Notes: generated by a model not told the origin, from the sequence alone. A DNA stretch of 64,000 nt from Planctomycetota bacterium (GCA_027063065.1 JAMOSO010000070.1:14705-78704), one strand, 5' to 3'; counted from the stretch's first letter, positions 36,745 through 48,210 are shown. Program-made: numbers and translations.

Positions 36745-38526
36745 ATGACAAAAAAAGTTAATGTAATGATAACTGCATTTCGTGATGGCTTTCAAAGCGC
36801 ATACGGAGCTAGAGTTGCAACAGAAGATTTTATGCCAGCAGTAGAAGCCACTAGAGACGCTGGCATTACCCATTTTGAAGCTGGCGGTGGCGCAAGATTT
36901 CAAAGCTTATTTTTTTACTGTCAAGAAAGTGCATTTGATATGATGGATCGCTTTCGCGAAGTAGCTGGCCCAAATGCTAATTTACAAACTTTAGCCCGTG
37001 GCATTAATGTAGTAGCTTTGGATTCTCAACCAAAAGATATTATTGATTTACACGCCCGTATGTTTAAAAAACATGGCATGACAACAATTCGCAATTTCGA
37101 TGCTTTAAATGATGTAAACAACCTAATTTATAGTGGCGAACGCATTACAGCTGCAGGTTTAAATCACGAGGTGGTAGTAACTATGATGGAACTGCCTCCA
37201 GGTTGTACAGGCGCTCACGATGTCGCTTTTTATGAAAATGTATTACGTCAAATTTTAGATGCTAATATACCATTTACATCTGTGTGTTTTAAAGATGCTT
37301 CTGGCACTTCCTGCCCTCAAAAGGTGTTTGAAACCATAAAAATGGGTCGTAAAATGTTGCCAGAAGGCACTAAAATAACCTTTCATACTCATGATACGGC
37401 TGGCATTGGGGTCATAAGCTGCAAAGCCGCAATAGAAGCTGGAGTAGACAGTATAGACTTATCTATGGCACCCTGTTCGGGAGGCACATGTCAAGTTGAT
37501 GTTGCTACAATGTGGCACGCTTTAAAAGGAACCGACTACCAACTAAATCTTGATATTGATAAAATTATGGTTGCAGAAGAAGTCTTTAAAGATTGTATGA
37601 AAGACTATTTTATGCCACCCGAAGCAAAAGCTGTTGAACCACTAATTCCTTGGAGTCCAATGCCGGGTGGAGCATTAACTGCAAATACACAAATGATGCG
37701 CGATAACGATATAATGGATAAATATCCAGAAGTTATCAAAGCCATGGGCAAAGTCGTGCGCTTAGGTGGCTTTGGCACATCAGTAACCCCAGTGTCTCAA
37801 TTTTATTTTCAACAAGCATTTAATAATGTAATGTTTGGCGAATGGAAAAAAATAGCCCCTGGCTATGGTAAAATGGTATTGGGTTATTTTGGCAAAACAC
37901 CAGTAACACCCGATGCTGAAGTAATTAAAATATGTGCCGAAAAACTCGGTTTAGAACCAACCACAAGATCGCCATTAGAAATGAATGAAGAAGACCCAAA
38001 TAAAGGCCTACATATTGCCGAAAAATTATTAGATGAAGCTAATCTCGAAAAAACTGAAGAAAACATCTTTATCGCTGCTGCCTGTGAAGCAAAAGGCATT
38101 GCCTTTCTAAAGGGCGAAGCTCCTAATGGTATTCGCAAAAATACTGTACAACAAAAATCATCATCCGATAATAACGATAATTATACTGTAACAGTAGATG
38201 GTAAAAGTTTTGCTGTTGAGCTAAAAGATAACACCGCTATCGTAAATGGCACAGCATACCCAATCTCAATTGTGGATGGTATACAACAAAAAGCATCTTC
38301 AAGTGATGCCAACACAACCGCTATTAAATCTGGAAGTCCAGGTACTGTATTTAAAATAGTAGCCAATGTCGGAGATAGCGTCAGTGAAGGTGATACTATC
38401 TTAGTTCTTGAAGCTATGAAAATGCAAATGGAAGTAAAATCTCCAACTGCTGGAACAGTAGCAAGTATTGATGTTGCCGCAGGCGATAAAGTTGCTAACG
38501 GCGCAACCTTGGCAACCCTATCTTAG
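36745..38526 (+). CDS. oadA: Oxaloacetate decarboxylase alpha subunit with biotin domain
   Basis: The 593-residue protein has an N-terminal TIM-barrel carboxyltransferase (~1-300, with [21 protein letters not shown] and the FHTHDTAG metal motif), then a conserved linker domain (~300-460). A Ser/Asp-rich linker and a C-terminal biotinyl domain (~525-593) follow, with the biotinylated lysine in EAMKMQMEV. OadA transfers the carboxyl group from oxaloacetate to biotin; OadB then releases CO2 and moves Na+. Organisation G-A-B is typical. Related methylmalonyl-CoA or glutaconyl-CoA pumps have a separate biotin subunit, so the fused biotin domain supports oxaloacetate. Confidence 0.95.
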   Translation: MTKKVNVMITAFRDGFQSAYGARVATEDFMPAVEATRDAGITHFEAGGGARFQSLFFYCQESAFDMMDRFREVAGPNANLQTLARGINVVALDSQPKDIIDLHARMFKKHGMTTIRNFDALNDVNNLIYSGERITAAGLNHEVVVTMMELPPGCTGAHDVAFYENVLRQILDANIPFTSVCFKDASGTSCPQKVFETIKMGRKMLPEGTKITFHTHDTAGIGVISCKAAIEAGVDSIDLSMAPCSGGTCQVDVATMWHALKGTDYQLNLDIDKIMVAEEVFKDCMKDYFMPPEAKAVEPLIPWSPMPGGALTANTQMMRDNDIMDKYPEVIKAMGKVVRLGGFGTSVTPVSQFYFQQAFNNVMFGEWKKIAPGYGKMVLGYFGKTPVTPDAEVIKICAEKLGLEPTTRSPLEMNEEDPNKGLHIAEKLLDEANLEKTEENIFIAAACEAKGIAFLKGEAPNGIRKNTVQQKSSSDNNDNYTVTVDGKSFAVELKDNTAIVNGTAYPISIVDGIQQKASSSDANTTAIKSGSPGTVFKIVANVGDSVSEGDTILVLEAMKMQMEVKSPTAGTVASIDVAAGDKVANGATLATLS

Positions 38527-38534
38527 GTATAAAA

Positions 38535-39773
38535 ATGAATACTATAACTTCTACAGTAAACCATGCTATCACTAATGATATTGCCAATAACAATATAAGC
38601 CAAATTGATAAATTATGGAACTCAACAGGAATTAACGCCTTTTTAAAAGGATTTCAAGAAATTGGACAAGTAGATGGACTACCTATTGGCGTAGGCCAAC
38701 TAATAATGATTGGTGTAGGGTTACTACTAATTTATTTGGCAATAAAAAAAGGTTTTGAACCTCTTTTATTAGTACCAATTGGATTTGGTGGTATATTGGC
38801 CAATATACCTGTTACCCAAGGCATTATCGGACCTGAAGGATTTTTACATATTTTATATGTTTCTGGACTAGAAACGGGCCTGTTTCCACTATTAATTTTT
38901 ATGGGTGTTGGCGCAATGACAGATTTTGGTCCTTTGTTGGCAAACCCAAAGACAGCACTACTTGGTGCTGCTGCTCAATTTGGCATATTTACCACAATAA
39001 TAGGAGCTTTGTTACTCACAAAATATGTATCTGGCATTGATTTTAGTTTAGCTGATGCTGCTGCTATTGGCATTATTGGCGGTGCTGATGGCCCTACTGC
39101 CATATTTTTATCTACAAGATTGGCACCAGAACTACTGGGAGCAATTGCAGTAGCAGCTTACTCTTATATGGCTTTAGTACCAATTATACAACCTCCAATT
39201 ATGCGACTGCTAACAACAGCAGAAGAACGCAAAATAAAAATGAAACAAATGCGTCATGTTAAAAAAGTAGAAAAAATTATTTTTCCACTCGTAGTATTGG
39301 GTTTATGTATTTTATTTTTGCCTGACGCAACACCATTAATCGGTATGTTAATGCTTGGTAATTTATTTGCAGAATGTGGCGTTGTAGAGCGTTTGCGAGC
39401 TACCGCTGCAAATGAACTTATCAATATAGTAACTATATTACTAGGCTTAACTGTTGGCTCTAAATTATCGGCGACAACATTTTTAAAAATGGAAACCCTT
39501 GGTATTTTAATTTTAGGTTTGATTGCCTTTGCCATTGGCACAGCCATGGGAGTATTATTGGCAAAACTAATGAATCTGTTTATTAAAGATAAAATCAACC
39601 CATTAATCGGTGCAGCTGGCGTCTCTGCTGTACCAATGGCTGCCAGAGTAGTTAATAAGGTAGGTATGGAAGAAGACCATCAAAATATTTTATTAATGCA
39701 CGCCATGGGACCTAACGTATCTGGAGTAATTGGTTCGGCAGTAGCAGCAGGTATATTATTAGCTTTATGTTAA
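38535..39773 (+). CDS. oadB: Na+-translocating decarboxylase beta subunit
   Basis: The 412-residue integral membrane protein of the OadB/GcdB family has ~9 transmembrane helices. The conserved core is [17 protein letters not shown] (~residues 180-195), which carries the Asp needed for Na+ coupling, followed by [13 protein letters not shown] (~213). The C-terminal [21 protein letters not shown] is also family-typical. It decarboxylates carboxybiotin and pumps Na+ out, so oxaloacetate becomes an energy source. It is 8 bases after oadA. No Na+-dependent partner is in the window. Confidence 0.96.
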   Translation: MNTITSTVNHAITNDIANNNISQIDKLWNSTGINAFLKGFQEIGQVDGLPIGVGQLIMIGVGLLLIYLAIKKGFEPLLLVPIGFGGILANIPVTQGIIGPEGFLHILYVSGLETGLFPLLIFMGVGAMTDFGPLLANPKTALLGAAAQFGIFTTIIGALLLTKYVSGIDFSLADAAAIGIIGGADGPTAIFLSTRLAPELLGAIAVAAYSYMALVPIIQPPIMRLLTTAEERKIKMKQMRHVKKVEKIIFPLVVLGLCILFLPDATPLIGMLMLGNLFAECGVVERLRATAANELINIVTILLGLTVGSKLSATTFLKMETLGILILGLIAFAIGTAMGVLLAKLMNLFIKDKINPLIGAAGVSAVPMAARVVNKVGMEEDHQNILLMHAMGPNVSGVIGSAVAAGILLALC

Positions 39774-39789
39774 AATTTTGTTTTATATA

Positions 39790-39817
39790 TTGACCTAAGG
39801 ATACTGATTTATATAAT
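39790..39817 (+). promoter_or_regulatory. tRNA-Lys promoter
   Basis: TTGACC (39790-39795), a 16-base spacer and TATAAT (39812-39817) sit just upstream of tRNA-Lys. The expected start ~39824 leaves a 9-base leader. Confidence 0.7.
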
Positions 39818-39832
39818 TTCAAACATATAAAT

Positions 39833-39908
39833 GCGCTAATAGCTCAGTTGGTAGAGCAAATGACTCTTAATCATTAGGTCCAAGGTTCGAATCCTTGTTG
39901 GCGTACCA
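39833..39908 (+). tRNA. tRNA-Lys(CTT)
   Basis: The acceptor GCGCTAA pairs with TTGGCGT (two G-T pairs). D-arm AGCTCAGTTGGTAGAGC, anticodon loop CTCTTAA (anticodon CTT) and T-loop GGTTCGAATCC are present. Discriminator A and encoded CCA follow. The tRNA is overlapped on the opposite strand by the end of a membrane-protein gene. Confidence 0.96.
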
Positions 39909-40761
39909 AATTTTCACCCGAAAGGCTTTTGTCTTTCGGGTTTTTTAATTGTCTCAAAACAACCCATCTCTCCATATAATATCCAAAAAAAGATACTATA
40001 CTTGGCAAGCTAAAAACTAAAAAAGCTGTCGATAATTTATGCGGACATATTACAAATGCTAATAAGCCACCAAGCAACACGCTTGAGAGACTTGCCGTGC
40101 GCCCTATCCCCTTTTTAATAATCAATTTTATTTGTAAAAACAATAATACTACAATTAAAAAAATACTGTTAGGTGCAATAATAATTGAGCTTGGTTTAAA
40201 TGTAAAAACAGCAAAACAAAGCCCAATTAATAAAACCGTATTCAATTGCCAAATAGTTAATCGACAATCTTTTGGTAACTTAAAAGCAAATATCAACAAA
40301 CTTATAATACCTGCAATAAGCCCAAAGCCCAGTGGTTCTATTATTAAAAAAAGTGCCATGCTTAATAAAACCCATTGATAGATACTCACTCGTGAAAACA
40401 ACAATACATTAGAGATATACACAGTATATAATGCACTGACCATTATTACGGGTATTTCCAATGGATGAGAAACAAGTATCACTTGATCCATAAATGGCCA
40501 AAAGATATAAAGCGCTGCACAAAATAAACTAGGTGCCGATCTGGCCAAAATTTGTCTGCAAATCAAATACAGCAAAACCGCTACTGTGGCATCAAGTCCA
40601 ATAGCCATAATTTGTTTTGATAAATAGCTTAACTCAAAGCATCTATCGCCTAAAATATATTTATCCAATCCATCTATGACTAAAACAAATATTCTAATTA
40701 CAATAGCAAATGTAAATAAAATCAATTTGGTATCAAAAAATTTTTTTATATCTAAAGTCAT
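39874..40761 (-). CDS. Polytopic membrane protein, unknown, ending in antisense of tRNA-Lys
   Basis: The 295-residue protein has ~9-10 hydrophobic segments and few charged loops. The layout recalls GT-C glycosyltransferases or small polyprenyl-linked sugar transferases, but no D/E-x-D type motif is clear. I cannot name a family. The last residues (ENLVRQQGFEPWT) are simply the antisense reading of the tRNA-Lys terminator and T-arm, since no stop occurs before them. The frame therefore runs through the terminator and 35 bases into the tRNA. The natural C-terminus may be real or the gene may have lost its original stop. Confidence 0.7.
   Translation of the reverse strand: MTLDIKKFFDTKLILFTFAIVIRIFVLVIDGLDKYILGDRCFELSYLSKQIMAIGLDATVAVLLYLICRQILARSAPSLFCAALYIFWPFMDQVILVSHPLEIPVIMVSALYTVYISNVLLFSRVSIYQWVLLSMALFLIIEPLGFGLIAGIISLLIFAFKLPKDCRLTIWQLNTVLLIGLCFAVFTFKPSSIIIAPNSIFLIVVLLFLQIKLIIKKGIGRTASLSSVLLGGLLAFVICPHKLSTAFLVFSLPSIVSFFGYYMERWVVLRQLKNPKDKSLSGENLVRQQGFEPWT
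39917..39940 (+). terminator. Terminator of tRNA-Lys
   Basis: A perfect 8-bp stem (CCCGAAAG/CTTTCGGG) with an 8-base loop is followed by six T. It lies 8 bases after the tRNA CCA. Confidence 0.85.
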
Positions 40762-40823
40762 ACTACCAAAGGATTAACAACTAATTACAAAAAAAATCAT
40801 ACAATTTATTTTTAATCTAAATC

Positions 40824-40852
40824 TTGACATTTACTTCATTGCCCCCTAAGTT
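40824..40852 (+). promoter_or_regulatory. Possible topB promoter
   Basis: A perfect TTGACA (40824-40829) lies 55 bases before the topB ATG. At 17 bases the best -10 is only TAAGTT, so the site is tentative. Confidence 0.3.
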
Positions 40853-40884
40853 CCTCCACTCAACTTCAACTAAGGGAACTCTTT

Positions 40885-43392
40885 ATGGATGAAAAGATAC
40901 TAATTATAGCAGAAAAACCCAGTGTTGCGGGAGACCTATGTAAAGTTCTCCCAGGAAAATTTAAAAAACACAAAACTTATTACGAAAGTGACACACATAT
41001 AGTATCCTATGCAGTAGGTCATTTAGTGACTATTTGCCACCCAGAAGAAATAAACGAACATTATAAACCATGGAAATTAGACAATTTACCAATTTTACCA
41101 GAGGAATTTCCATTAAAATCTATTCCAAATACTAAAGGTCAATTATCTGCCCTACGCAAATTATTAAAAAGACGTGATGTTGTTGAAATTATCAATGCTT
41201 GCGATGCTGGACGTGAAGGTGAACTGATTTTTAAATATATTTTAGACTTTGCCGGTAGTGCTTCAACAAAGAAAAAGCCAATCAAACGTCTATGGTTGCA
41301 ATCTATGACTGCCCAATCAATTAAAGATGGTTTTAAAAATTTACGCGATAATGCCGATATGCAAAACCTAACTGATGCGGCCATGTGTCGCTCAGAATCA
41401 GATTGGCTAATTGGCATTAATGCATCAAGAGCAATGACTGCGTACAAATCTAAAATGGGAGGTTTCTTTTTAACCCCATGCGGACGAGTACAAACCCCAA
41501 CCCTATCTTTAATAGTAAACCGCGAAAATGAACGTAAAGCATTTATCTCTCAAGACTATTGGGAAGATATCGCAACATTTACAGTAGATAGTAACAATCA
41601 ATATAAAGGGCGATGGTTTGATATAGACTTTAAAAAGTCCGACGAAAACCCACACAATCGTGCCGAACGTATATGGGATAAACAAAAAGCTACTCAAATA
41701 GCTAATGACTGCAAAAACAAAACAGCAACCGTCGAAGAAACGCAAAAACCTTCTTCACAACGCTCACCTCAACTTTTTGATTTGACCAGCTTACAACGAG
41801 AGGCAAATAGTAAATTTGGGTTTTCGGCCAAAAACTCATTAGGGCTTGCACAAAGCCTTTACGAGCGTCATAAGGCTCTGACCTATCCAAGAACTGATAG
41901 CCGTTGTTTACCCGAAGATTATGTAGAAGAAACTAAAAAATTAATGGAAAATATCAGCAATGGTAAATTTGGTAAATTTGCCAAAACCGCCCTTAAAAAT
42001 AAATATGTCAAAATAGATAAACGCATATTTAACAATAAAAAAATCAGTGATCACTTTGCCATTATCCCTACAGGTACTATACCCAATAATTTAAGTGAAC
42101 CCGAACAGAAAATTTTTGATTTAGTAACACAACGATTTTTAGCTGTGTTTTTTCCGCCTGCAATTTATCTCAATACAAAACGCATTACAACTGTCGATAC
42201 GCATAAATTTTTAACTGAAGGCAAAGTATTACAAGAGCCAGGTTGGAAATCAATCTATGGTAATGCCAGCGATGAAGAAGCTACACTTTGTCCTATTAAT
42301 GCCGATAGTAAAATACTTTGTGATGATGTAGAGGTTATTGACAACGCAACTAGACCTCCCGCCAGATATACTGAATCAACCTTGCTAGGTGCGATGGAAC
42401 ACTCAAACAAATTTGTTGATGATGAAGAACTTGCCGATGCTTTAAAAGATAACGGATTAGGCACACCAGCCACCCGTGCATCTATTATTGAAGGACTTTT
42501 AAAGGATAAATATTTAGCAAGAGATGGACGCGAATTAGTACCAACAGGTAAAGCATTTGACCTATTAAATCATCTTGAAGCAATGAATATCAATGAACTA
42601 TCTTCTCCAGAACTAACTGGCGAATGGGAAAACAAACTAAAACAAATATTGATTGGCGATTATACTCGCGATGAATTCATGTCCGCCATACGCAAACAGG
42701 CGGCCTCCATAGCCGAAAAAGTCAAAGGTTTTGACGAAGATGTCAGCACCAGAAAAGAAGCCAGTTTTAGCCCATTAAATGGTGTAAAATACTACGATTC
42801 ACTAAGTAGGTTTAAATCTGAGGATGAAAAAATTATTATAAGAAAAATCCTCGGTGGACGCATTATGGAAGAACATGAAATAGTCGAGCTAATTACCAAA
42901 CGTAAATTAGGACCAATGGATGGGTTTAGATCTAAAAAAGGTAAACCCTTTAATGCCACAATTATTTTAACTGATGAAAATAAAGTTGAATTTATATTTG
43001 CTAATACTGCCAAATTTAGTGCTGAAGAAGTGCAAGAGATTAAAAAAACTCAGCCACTTGGAAATTCTCCCATAGATGGTACACCTGTATATGAGACTTC
43101 GGTCGGTTATTTATCTGAGTCGGCATTAGATGAGATGTTGCTCGATGAAGTACCAAAAAAATCTAGCGCTTTAAGGATAACTAAAATTATTTTAGAAGTA
43201 AGCTTAAGCCCAGAACATATCAAAAAACTGCTAAATGGCGAAAAAACAGAACTTATCAAAGGCTTTAAATCAGCGCGAACACGCAGATTATTTGACGCTT
43301 TTTTAAGTATGGATAAAAAGGGTAAAATTAAATTTGATTTTCCGCCCAGAGTACCTCGCAACAAGAAAAAAACAACAAGCGATGAAAAATAA
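40885..43392 (+). CDS. topB: DNA topoisomerase III (type IA)
   Basis: The 835-residue enzyme starts ILIIAEKPSVAGDLCKVL, the TOPRIM domain (~1-140), with AGREGELIF as the acidic metal motif. The type IA core follows, with the catalytic Tyr in ALTYPRTDSR near residue 335. The helix SDWLIGINASRAMT near 170 is also typical. The C-terminus (~640-835) holds topoisomerase C-terminal repeats (GRIMEEHEIVELITKRKLGP, LGPMDGFRSKKGKPFNA) without cysteine zinc fingers. It relaxes and decatenates DNA. It is the first gene of a plus-strand replication and transcription group (dnaG, rpoD). Confidence 0.95.
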   Translation: MDEKILIIAEKPSVAGDLCKVLPGKFKKHKTYYESDTHIVSYAVGHLVTICHPEEINEHYKPWKLDNLPILPEEFPLKSIPNTKGQLSALRKLLKRRDVVEIINACDAGREGELIFKYILDFAGSASTKKKPIKRLWLQSMTAQSIKDGFKNLRDNADMQNLTDAAMCRSESDWLIGINASRAMTAYKSKMGGFFLTPCGRVQTPTLSLIVNRENERKAFISQDYWEDIATFTVDSNNQYKGRWFDIDFKKSDENPHNRAERIWDKQKATQIANDCKNKTATVEETQKPSSQRSPQLFDLTSLQREANSKFGFSAKNSLGLAQSLYERHKALTYPRTDSRCLPEDYVEETKKLMENISNGKFGKFAKTALKNKYVKIDKRIFNNKKISDHFAIIPTGTIPNNLSEPEQKIFDLVTQRFLAVFFPPAIYLNTKRITTVDTHKFLTEGKVLQEPGWKSIYGNASDEEATLCPINADSKILCDDVEVIDNATRPPARYTESTLLGAMEHSNKFVDDEELADALKDNGLGTPATRASIIEGLLKDKYLARDGRELVPTGKAFDLLNHLEAMNINELSSPELTGEWENKLKQILIGDYTRDEFMSAIRKQAASIAEKVKGFDEDVSTRKEASFSPLNGVKYYDSLSRFKSEDEKIIIRKILGGRIMEEHEIVELITKRKLGPMDGFRSKKGKPFNATIILTDENKVEFIFANTAKFSAEEVQEIKKTQPLGNSPIDGTPVYETSVGYLSESALDEMLLDEVPKKSSALRITKIILEVSLSPEHIKKLLNGEKTELIKGFKSARTRRLFDAFLSMDKKGKIKFDFPPRVPRNKKKTTSDEK

Positions 43393-43461
43393 ACTGACAT
43401 AATTTGACAATGCACTTTAAGTCATAATAATATATAGTTTTAATATAAATATAGAATATAC

Positions 43462-45282
43462 GTGGGCTTTATACCAAACGAACAAGTAACGCAAATTTTA
43501 GACGCAACCGATATAGTGGAGCTAATCGGTGAATATGTACAACTAAAACCTGCTGGCAGAAACCATCAGGCATGTTGCCCTTTTCACCGCGAAAAAACTC
43601 CATCTTTTAGCGTCAATGCCGACAAACAAATCTTTAAATGTTTTGGCTGTGGCATTGGTGGTGGTGCGGCTAAATTTTTAATGGAAATGGAAAATTTATC
43701 ATTTCCAGAATCCCTACGTTTTTTAGCCGATCGAGCGGGCATTGTTATCAGAGAAGAAAAAGGCAACTTTAAAAATAACCAATCCGACAATCAACATCTT
43801 GCCCAACCTACTGGTATCAACAAAAGTGATGTAATGGCCATTGCTAAATTGGCCGCTAAATATTTTTTTAATAATTTACAGACATCAAATAAAAGCCAAG
43901 AAGTCATTAATTATTTACGCACACGAGGTATTAACGAAAAAATTCAAAATTATTTTGGATTGGGCTTAGCTCCTCAAGGTTGGGATACTTTTTTAAATTT
44001 CGCAACTAAACGTGGGGTCAGTAAAGAATTACTCTTGGCAGCTGGCTTAGTTAAACAAAAAGATAATGGTGGCTTGTACGATACTTTTCGCGATAGATTG
44101 ATGTTTCCTATTTTTGATGTAAATTCAAGGGTTATCGCATTTGGTGCGCGCACTCTTGGCAATGATAAAGGTCCAAAATACCTTAACTCATCAGAAAGTA
44201 TCATTTTTAACAAAAGCAAACAACTCTATGGATTAAATAGAGCTAAAGATACCATTAAAGAACTTGGTCACGCAATTGTTATGGAGGGTTACACAGATGT
44301 CATTGCCGCCCATTTTGGAGGCTCTACCAATGCAGTAGCTACACTGGGAACATCTATTACAAAAGAACACGCCAGATTACTTTCCAGATATTGCCAAAAA
44401 ATAACTGTTATGTACGACTCTGATAATGCAGGTCAAAAGGCAGCGGATCGCTCAATAGGTATTTTGCTCAGTGAAGACTTAGATGTGCGCATAGCCAGCG
44501 TACCAGAAGGCAAAGACCCCGGTGATTTAATGCAAGAAGGCAGAGTTGACGAATTTAATCAAATTATTAACTCCGCGATTGATTTGGTAGAATATAAAAT
44601 AAACTTTTTAAAAAATAACTTTGATATTTCTAGCATACATGGAAAAACAAAAATAGCTCATTTAATTAATGATTTATTAGCAACTGTCAATGACGGCATA
44701 AAACGTGAACAATTACGTAAAAAATTTATACTTGGATTAAACCTGCCAGAAAATGCGTTACGAGATGATTTTATCAACAAACAGCAACGTCCAAATCGCA
44801 AATTACCAACACAAGAAATACATAAAAGCAAAACTGTACAATTTAATGAAACAGAACAACGTATTTTAAAATTAATATTAAATCACCCACAAAATTGTAC
44901 TGAATTATTAGAATTAGATGAAGATGATATAGTATCACCCATTGCACGTAGTATTTTTACTATGGCAGCACATCAAATTGCAAAAAACTCATTTTCGCTG
45001 TCTCATTTATTAGCTCAAATTGCTACTAAATTTGGAGATAGCGATATGGTTATGCCATTTATTGACTCTGCTGACATGACAGGTATCGACAAAGAGAAAG
45101 TCGGACGCATGATTCAGGAATGTCTCAATGATTATGATTATAACCGTTTAATGCGCAAACGTAATGAAATTACAATGCGTATGAATCAAACCTCAAATAG
45201 TGAGGAATATAACCAATTACTGACGCAACATACTGCGTTAAATCAACAGATTAAACACAGAGAAACCCTCTCTACCACCTAG
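43462..45282 (+). CDS. dnaG: DNA primase
   Basis: The 606-residue primase begins with the CHC2 zinc-binding domain ([14 protein letters not shown] ... [10 protein letters not shown], ~residues 38-66). The core has the TOPRIM domain with [12 protein letters not shown] (~273) and the acidic [11 protein letters not shown] (~317). A C-terminal helicase-interaction region (~450-606) follows. The start is GTG at 43462 with no clear ribosome site. It is 8 bases ahead of rpoD, giving a dnaG-rpoD block like the classic macromolecular synthesis operon but without rpsU. Confidence 0.96.
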   Translation: MGFIPNEQVTQILDATDIVELIGEYVQLKPAGRNHQACCPFHREKTPSFSVNADKQIFKCFGCGIGGGAAKFLMEMENLSFPESLRFLADRAGIVIREEKGNFKNNQSDNQHLAQPTGINKSDVMAIAKLAAKYFFNNLQTSNKSQEVINYLRTRGINEKIQNYFGLGLAPQGWDTFLNFATKRGVSKELLLAAGLVKQKDNGGLYDTFRDRLMFPIFDVNSRVIAFGARTLGNDKGPKYLNSSESIIFNKSKQLYGLNRAKDTIKELGHAIVMEGYTDVIAAHFGGSTNAVATLGTSITKEHARLLSRYCQKITVMYDSDNAGQKAADRSIGILLSEDLDVRIASVPEGKDPGDLMQEGRVDEFNQIINSAIDLVEYKINFLKNNFDISSIHGKTKIAHLINDLLATVNDGIKREQLRKKFILGLNLPENALRDDFINKQQRPNRKLPTQEIHKSKTVQFNETEQRILKLILNHPQNCTELLELDEDDIVSPIARSIFTMAAHQIAKNSFSLSHLLAQIATKFGDSDMVMPFIDSADMTGIDKEKVGRMIQECLNDYDYNRLMRKRNEITMRMNQTSNSEEYNQLLTQHTALNQQIKHRETLSTT

Positions 45283-45290
45283 GAAAAAAT

Positions 45291-46991
45291 ATGAGCCAAT
45301 TAGAAATAATTATTTCCGAACTTATCGATGAAGGTAAAAAACGCGGTGCTTTTACTAGCGAAGATGTTACTAAACTAATTCCAAATACAGTATTTGCCCC
45401 CGTAGACCTTAAAAAAATCTTTACTGCTTTAGAAGAAGCAAAAATACCTGTTATTGAAACTGATATTGATGATATTGAAATAGATGTAGAAGTAGCCGAA
45501 ATAGAAACCCCAGAAGTAGAAGCTAGCGGATGGGGAGATGTTGCTCCAGAAGGTTTATCCAAAACTGAAGTAGCAATGGAAGAAGACGCTATTAAATTAG
45601 ACGATCCTGTACGCACATACCTATCACAAATGGGTGGTATCCCACTTCTAAGTCGTGCCGAAGAATTAAGTTTAGCTAAGCGCATTGAATATACTAGACG
45701 CAGAATGCGCCGTAAGATTTTTGAAAATGAATGGTGTATTAAACAGATGGTAGAAATCTTCAAAGATATCCACTTTAATAAAAGTCCCTTTGAACGCAAC
45801 ATTGAAGTCAACACGGCGTTTGGTGAAGGCAAAGAAGAAATTATTGCGTGTATTCCAAAAAACATTGAAACTCTAAGTCGCCTTTTAGAAGAAAACAAAG
45901 AAATGCGACATAAAATTTCGTTGAAAAAAACTTCAAAAAAAATGATTGCCAGTTTAGAAACTCAAATTTTACGTAATCAAAGAAAATGCGTAAAATTAGT
46001 AGATGAAATAGGCATTAGAAATACTAAAGTTATGCCTATATCAGATGAGTTTGCAACAATGACTCGTTCTTTTGCCGCCACAGAAAAAGAATTATTAAAA
46101 TTAAAACGCAGCAAAAAAACCGATAAAGAACATATGGCTGAAATTGCTGCTTGGCAAAAAAAAGCTGACGATTTTTTAGAAATATTAGCGGAAGATTCCA
46201 ATTTAGCTAAATCTCGTGCAAACTCTATTGCTTTATGGCGTGAAGATTATGATATTACTAAACAAAAATTAAGTAATGGTAATTTACGTTTAGTGGTTTC
46301 TATAGCCAAAAAATACAGAAATCGTGGTTTGTCATTTTTGGATTTAATTCAAGAAGGCAATACAGGTTTGATGAAAGCTGTAGAAAAATACGAATACAAA
46401 CGCGGTTATAAATTTTCGACTTATGCAACATGGTGGATTCGTCAAGCTATTACACGTGCTATAGCAGATCAAGCACGAACCATCAGAATACCAGTACATC
46501 TAATTGAAACATTAACAAAATTAAGACGAGCCATAACTACCTACGTACAAAAGCATGGACGTGAACCAAACCTTAAAGAAGCTTCCAAACTAGCTGAAGT
46601 TAGTTTTGTCGAAGCACAACGCGTAAGTAAAATTGCTAAAAATCCAGTTTCATTAGACAGCCCCATTGGAGATAGTGATGATTCTTATTTTGGCGATTTT
46701 ATTGAGGATGATAAAACACAAAGCCCCATTGCTGTTGCCAACTCAGAAATGCTAAAAGATAGAGTTGGAGAAGTTTTAAATACATTAACCGATCGAGAAC
46801 GAGAAATTATCCGACTTAGATACGGTATCGGTGACGGATATACCTACACCTTAGAAGAAGTTGGCAAACGCTTTAAAGTTACTAGAGAACGCGTACGCCA
46901 AATTGAAGCAAAAGCTATAAAAAAACTCAAACATCCAGTTCGCAGCCGCAAACTTGAAGGTTATTTTGAAGGCACAGAGGATTTACGCTAA
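45291..46991 (+). CDS. rpoD: Primary RNA polymerase sigma factor
   Basis: The 566-residue protein has a region 1.1-like N-terminus with an acidic linker (~50-80), region 1.2 ([19 protein letters not shown]), a ~200-residue non-conserved region, region 2 ([20 protein letters not shown] and [20 protein letters not shown]), region 3 and region 4 ([20 protein letters not shown]). The conserved regions 2 and 4 match sigma-70 and predict TTGACA/TATAAT promoters, which I do see in this window. The stop overlaps the zinc-ribbon gene start by one base (TAATG). Confidence 0.96.
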   Translation: MSQLEIIISELIDEGKKRGAFTSEDVTKLIPNTVFAPVDLKKIFTALEEAKIPVIETDIDDIEIDVEVAEIETPEVEASGWGDVAPEGLSKTEVAMEEDAIKLDDPVRTYLSQMGGIPLLSRAEELSLAKRIEYTRRRMRRKIFENEWCIKQMVEIFKDIHFNKSPFERNIEVNTAFGEGKEEIIACIPKNIETLSRLLEENKEMRHKISLKKTSKKMIASLETQILRNQRKCVKLVDEIGIRNTKVMPISDEFATMTRSFAATEKELLKLKRSKKTDKEHMAEIAAWQKKADDFLEILAEDSNLAKSRANSIALWREDYDITKQKLSNGNLRLVVSIAKKYRNRGLSFLDLIQEGNTGLMKAVEKYEYKRGYKFSTYATWWIRQAITRAIADQARTIRIPVHLIETLTKLRRAITTYVQKHGREPNLKEASKLAEVSFVEAQRVSKIAKNPVSLDSPIGDSDDSYFGDFIEDDKTQSPIAVANSEMLKDRVGEVLNTLTDREREIIRLRYGIGDGYTYTLEEVGKRFKVTRERVRQIEAKAIKKLKHPVRSRKLEGYFEGTEDLR

Positions 46992-47701
46992 TGTCAAAAA
47001 TATGTGAACTACTATCGCAATTAGCATCGGCAAATCGTGCCATTGCATCTGAGAATGAAGCCATAGAAAATTATCAAACTAAAATATCTATGGCAGAACA
47101 AGAGCTAGTTACCAAAACTACAAAAATAGAAAAGCAAAAAGATGCCAATAAACTAAAACGCAGAGAAGCCCAAAAACTTGAAGGTGAGATATCTGCCTTA
47201 GATAAAAAAATAGGCGATGCAACTGCAAATCAATCTCAAGCTAGCAATAATGATGACTACGCCACTTGGACAAAACGTATTGCAGAATACAAAGAAAAAG
47301 TGGCTGAAATTGAAGATAATGTTTTAGAAATGCTAGAAATTTGCGATCAAAACGAAAGTCAACAAAACGAGTTAGATCAACAAATTGCAAACTTAAAACA
47401 AGAAACAACAATAAAAAAAGAAGATTATTTATCATCTATTGAGGCTGCTAAAGAACGCAAAGCTGATTTAATTTCACGCCGTGATGCCATTTTTAGTCAA
47501 TTGGGCGGTTCATTTAAAAGTTTTTATGATAGACTTTATGCTAAATATGGTGAAACTACAGTTGTGCCGATAAAAAAAGAAAGTTGCGGTGGTTGCTATA
47601 TGAAATTAACCATTGATTTAATAGCTCAAGTGAGAACAAGTGAAGATCCTATAACGTGCAAAAGTTGCAATCGAGTTTTATACACTGTTCCATTAAAATA
47701 A
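46991..47701 (+). CDS. Coiled-coil protein with C4 zinc ribbon
   Basis: The 236-residue protein is a long antiparallel coiled coil (~15-175) followed by a C4 zinc ribbon: CGGCYMKL (~195) and CKSCNRVLY (~220). This is the bacterial family often described as a nucleic-acid-binding protein, similar to a domain of flagellar or CT398-type proteins. It may bind RNA or RNA polymerase. Its start is coupled to rpoD and it lies just ahead of rnpB. The rpoD coupling suggests a link with transcription, but this is inference. Confidence 0.9.
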   Translation: MSKICELLSQLASANRAIASENEAIENYQTKISMAEQELVTKTTKIEKQKDANKLKRREAQKLEGEISALDKKIGDATANQSQASNNDDYATWTKRIAEYKEKVAEIEDNVLEMLEICDQNESQQNELDQQIANLKQETTIKKEDYLSSIEAAKERKADLISRRDAIFSQLGGSFKSFYDRLYAKYGETTVVPIKKESCGGCYMKLTIDLIAQVRTSEDPITCKSCNRVLYTVPLK

Positions 47702-47735
47702 AATAAGATCTAAATAATAATTTAAGCCTAATTAA

Positions 47736-47763
47736 TTGTAGTTTTTAATTAATGGTTTATACT
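47736..47763 (+). promoter_or_regulatory. rnpB promoter
   Basis: TTGTAG (47736-47741), a 16-base spacer and TATACT (47758-47763) place the start ~7 bases later, exactly at the 5' end of the RNase P RNA helix (47771). Confidence 0.6.
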
Positions 47764-47770
47764 AAGCTGT

Positions 47771-48120
47771 GAAAAGTAGGTGTGCAACCGCGTTTAAGCT
47801 TGCTTAACCGAGGAAAGTCTGGACATCGCAGGACAGAATGGTTTGTAACGCAAACCGAGAGTAATCTTAGGGAAAGTGCCACAGAAAATATACCGCCTAG
47901 CAATAGGTAAGGGTGAAATGGCGAGGTAAAAGCTCACCGCATCTTTGGTGACAAAGATGGCAGGGTAAACCCCATTCGATGCAAGACCATACAGGGTCAG
48001 AGGCTGTCCGTCTCGTTAATAGCCCGGGTGGGTCGCTTGAGTTTACTGGCAACAGTAAACCTAGATAAATGGTTGCTATCTCATTAGAGTAAACAGAATC
48101 CAGCTTATTGCCTACTTTTC
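47771..48120 (+). ncRNA. rnpB: RNase P RNA, type A
   Basis: Conserved segments are in the right order: GAGGAAAGTCTGGAC at the 5' side (~47810-47824), ACAGAA, AAGGGTGAAATGG, GGCAGGGTAAACCCC, and near the 3' end AAACAGAATCCAGCTT. The 5' GAAAAGTAGG pairs with CCTACTTTTC at 48111-48120 as helix P1. A T-rich stretch follows. It is the catalytic RNA of tRNA 5' processing. Its ~350-base length is normal. Confidence 0.96.
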
Positions 48121-48210
48121 TTTTTTTATAAAAACAAATCTAGCTTTATCGCGCACTTTACAATTTTTATTTATCAATTAAAATACAAACTTATAATTTT
48201 AAGGAGTATT

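Noticed and set aside
45272-45898. 208-codon minus-strand frame inside rpoD
   Set aside because: Antisense shadow of the sigma factor; Ser/Ile-rich composition and no family resemblance.
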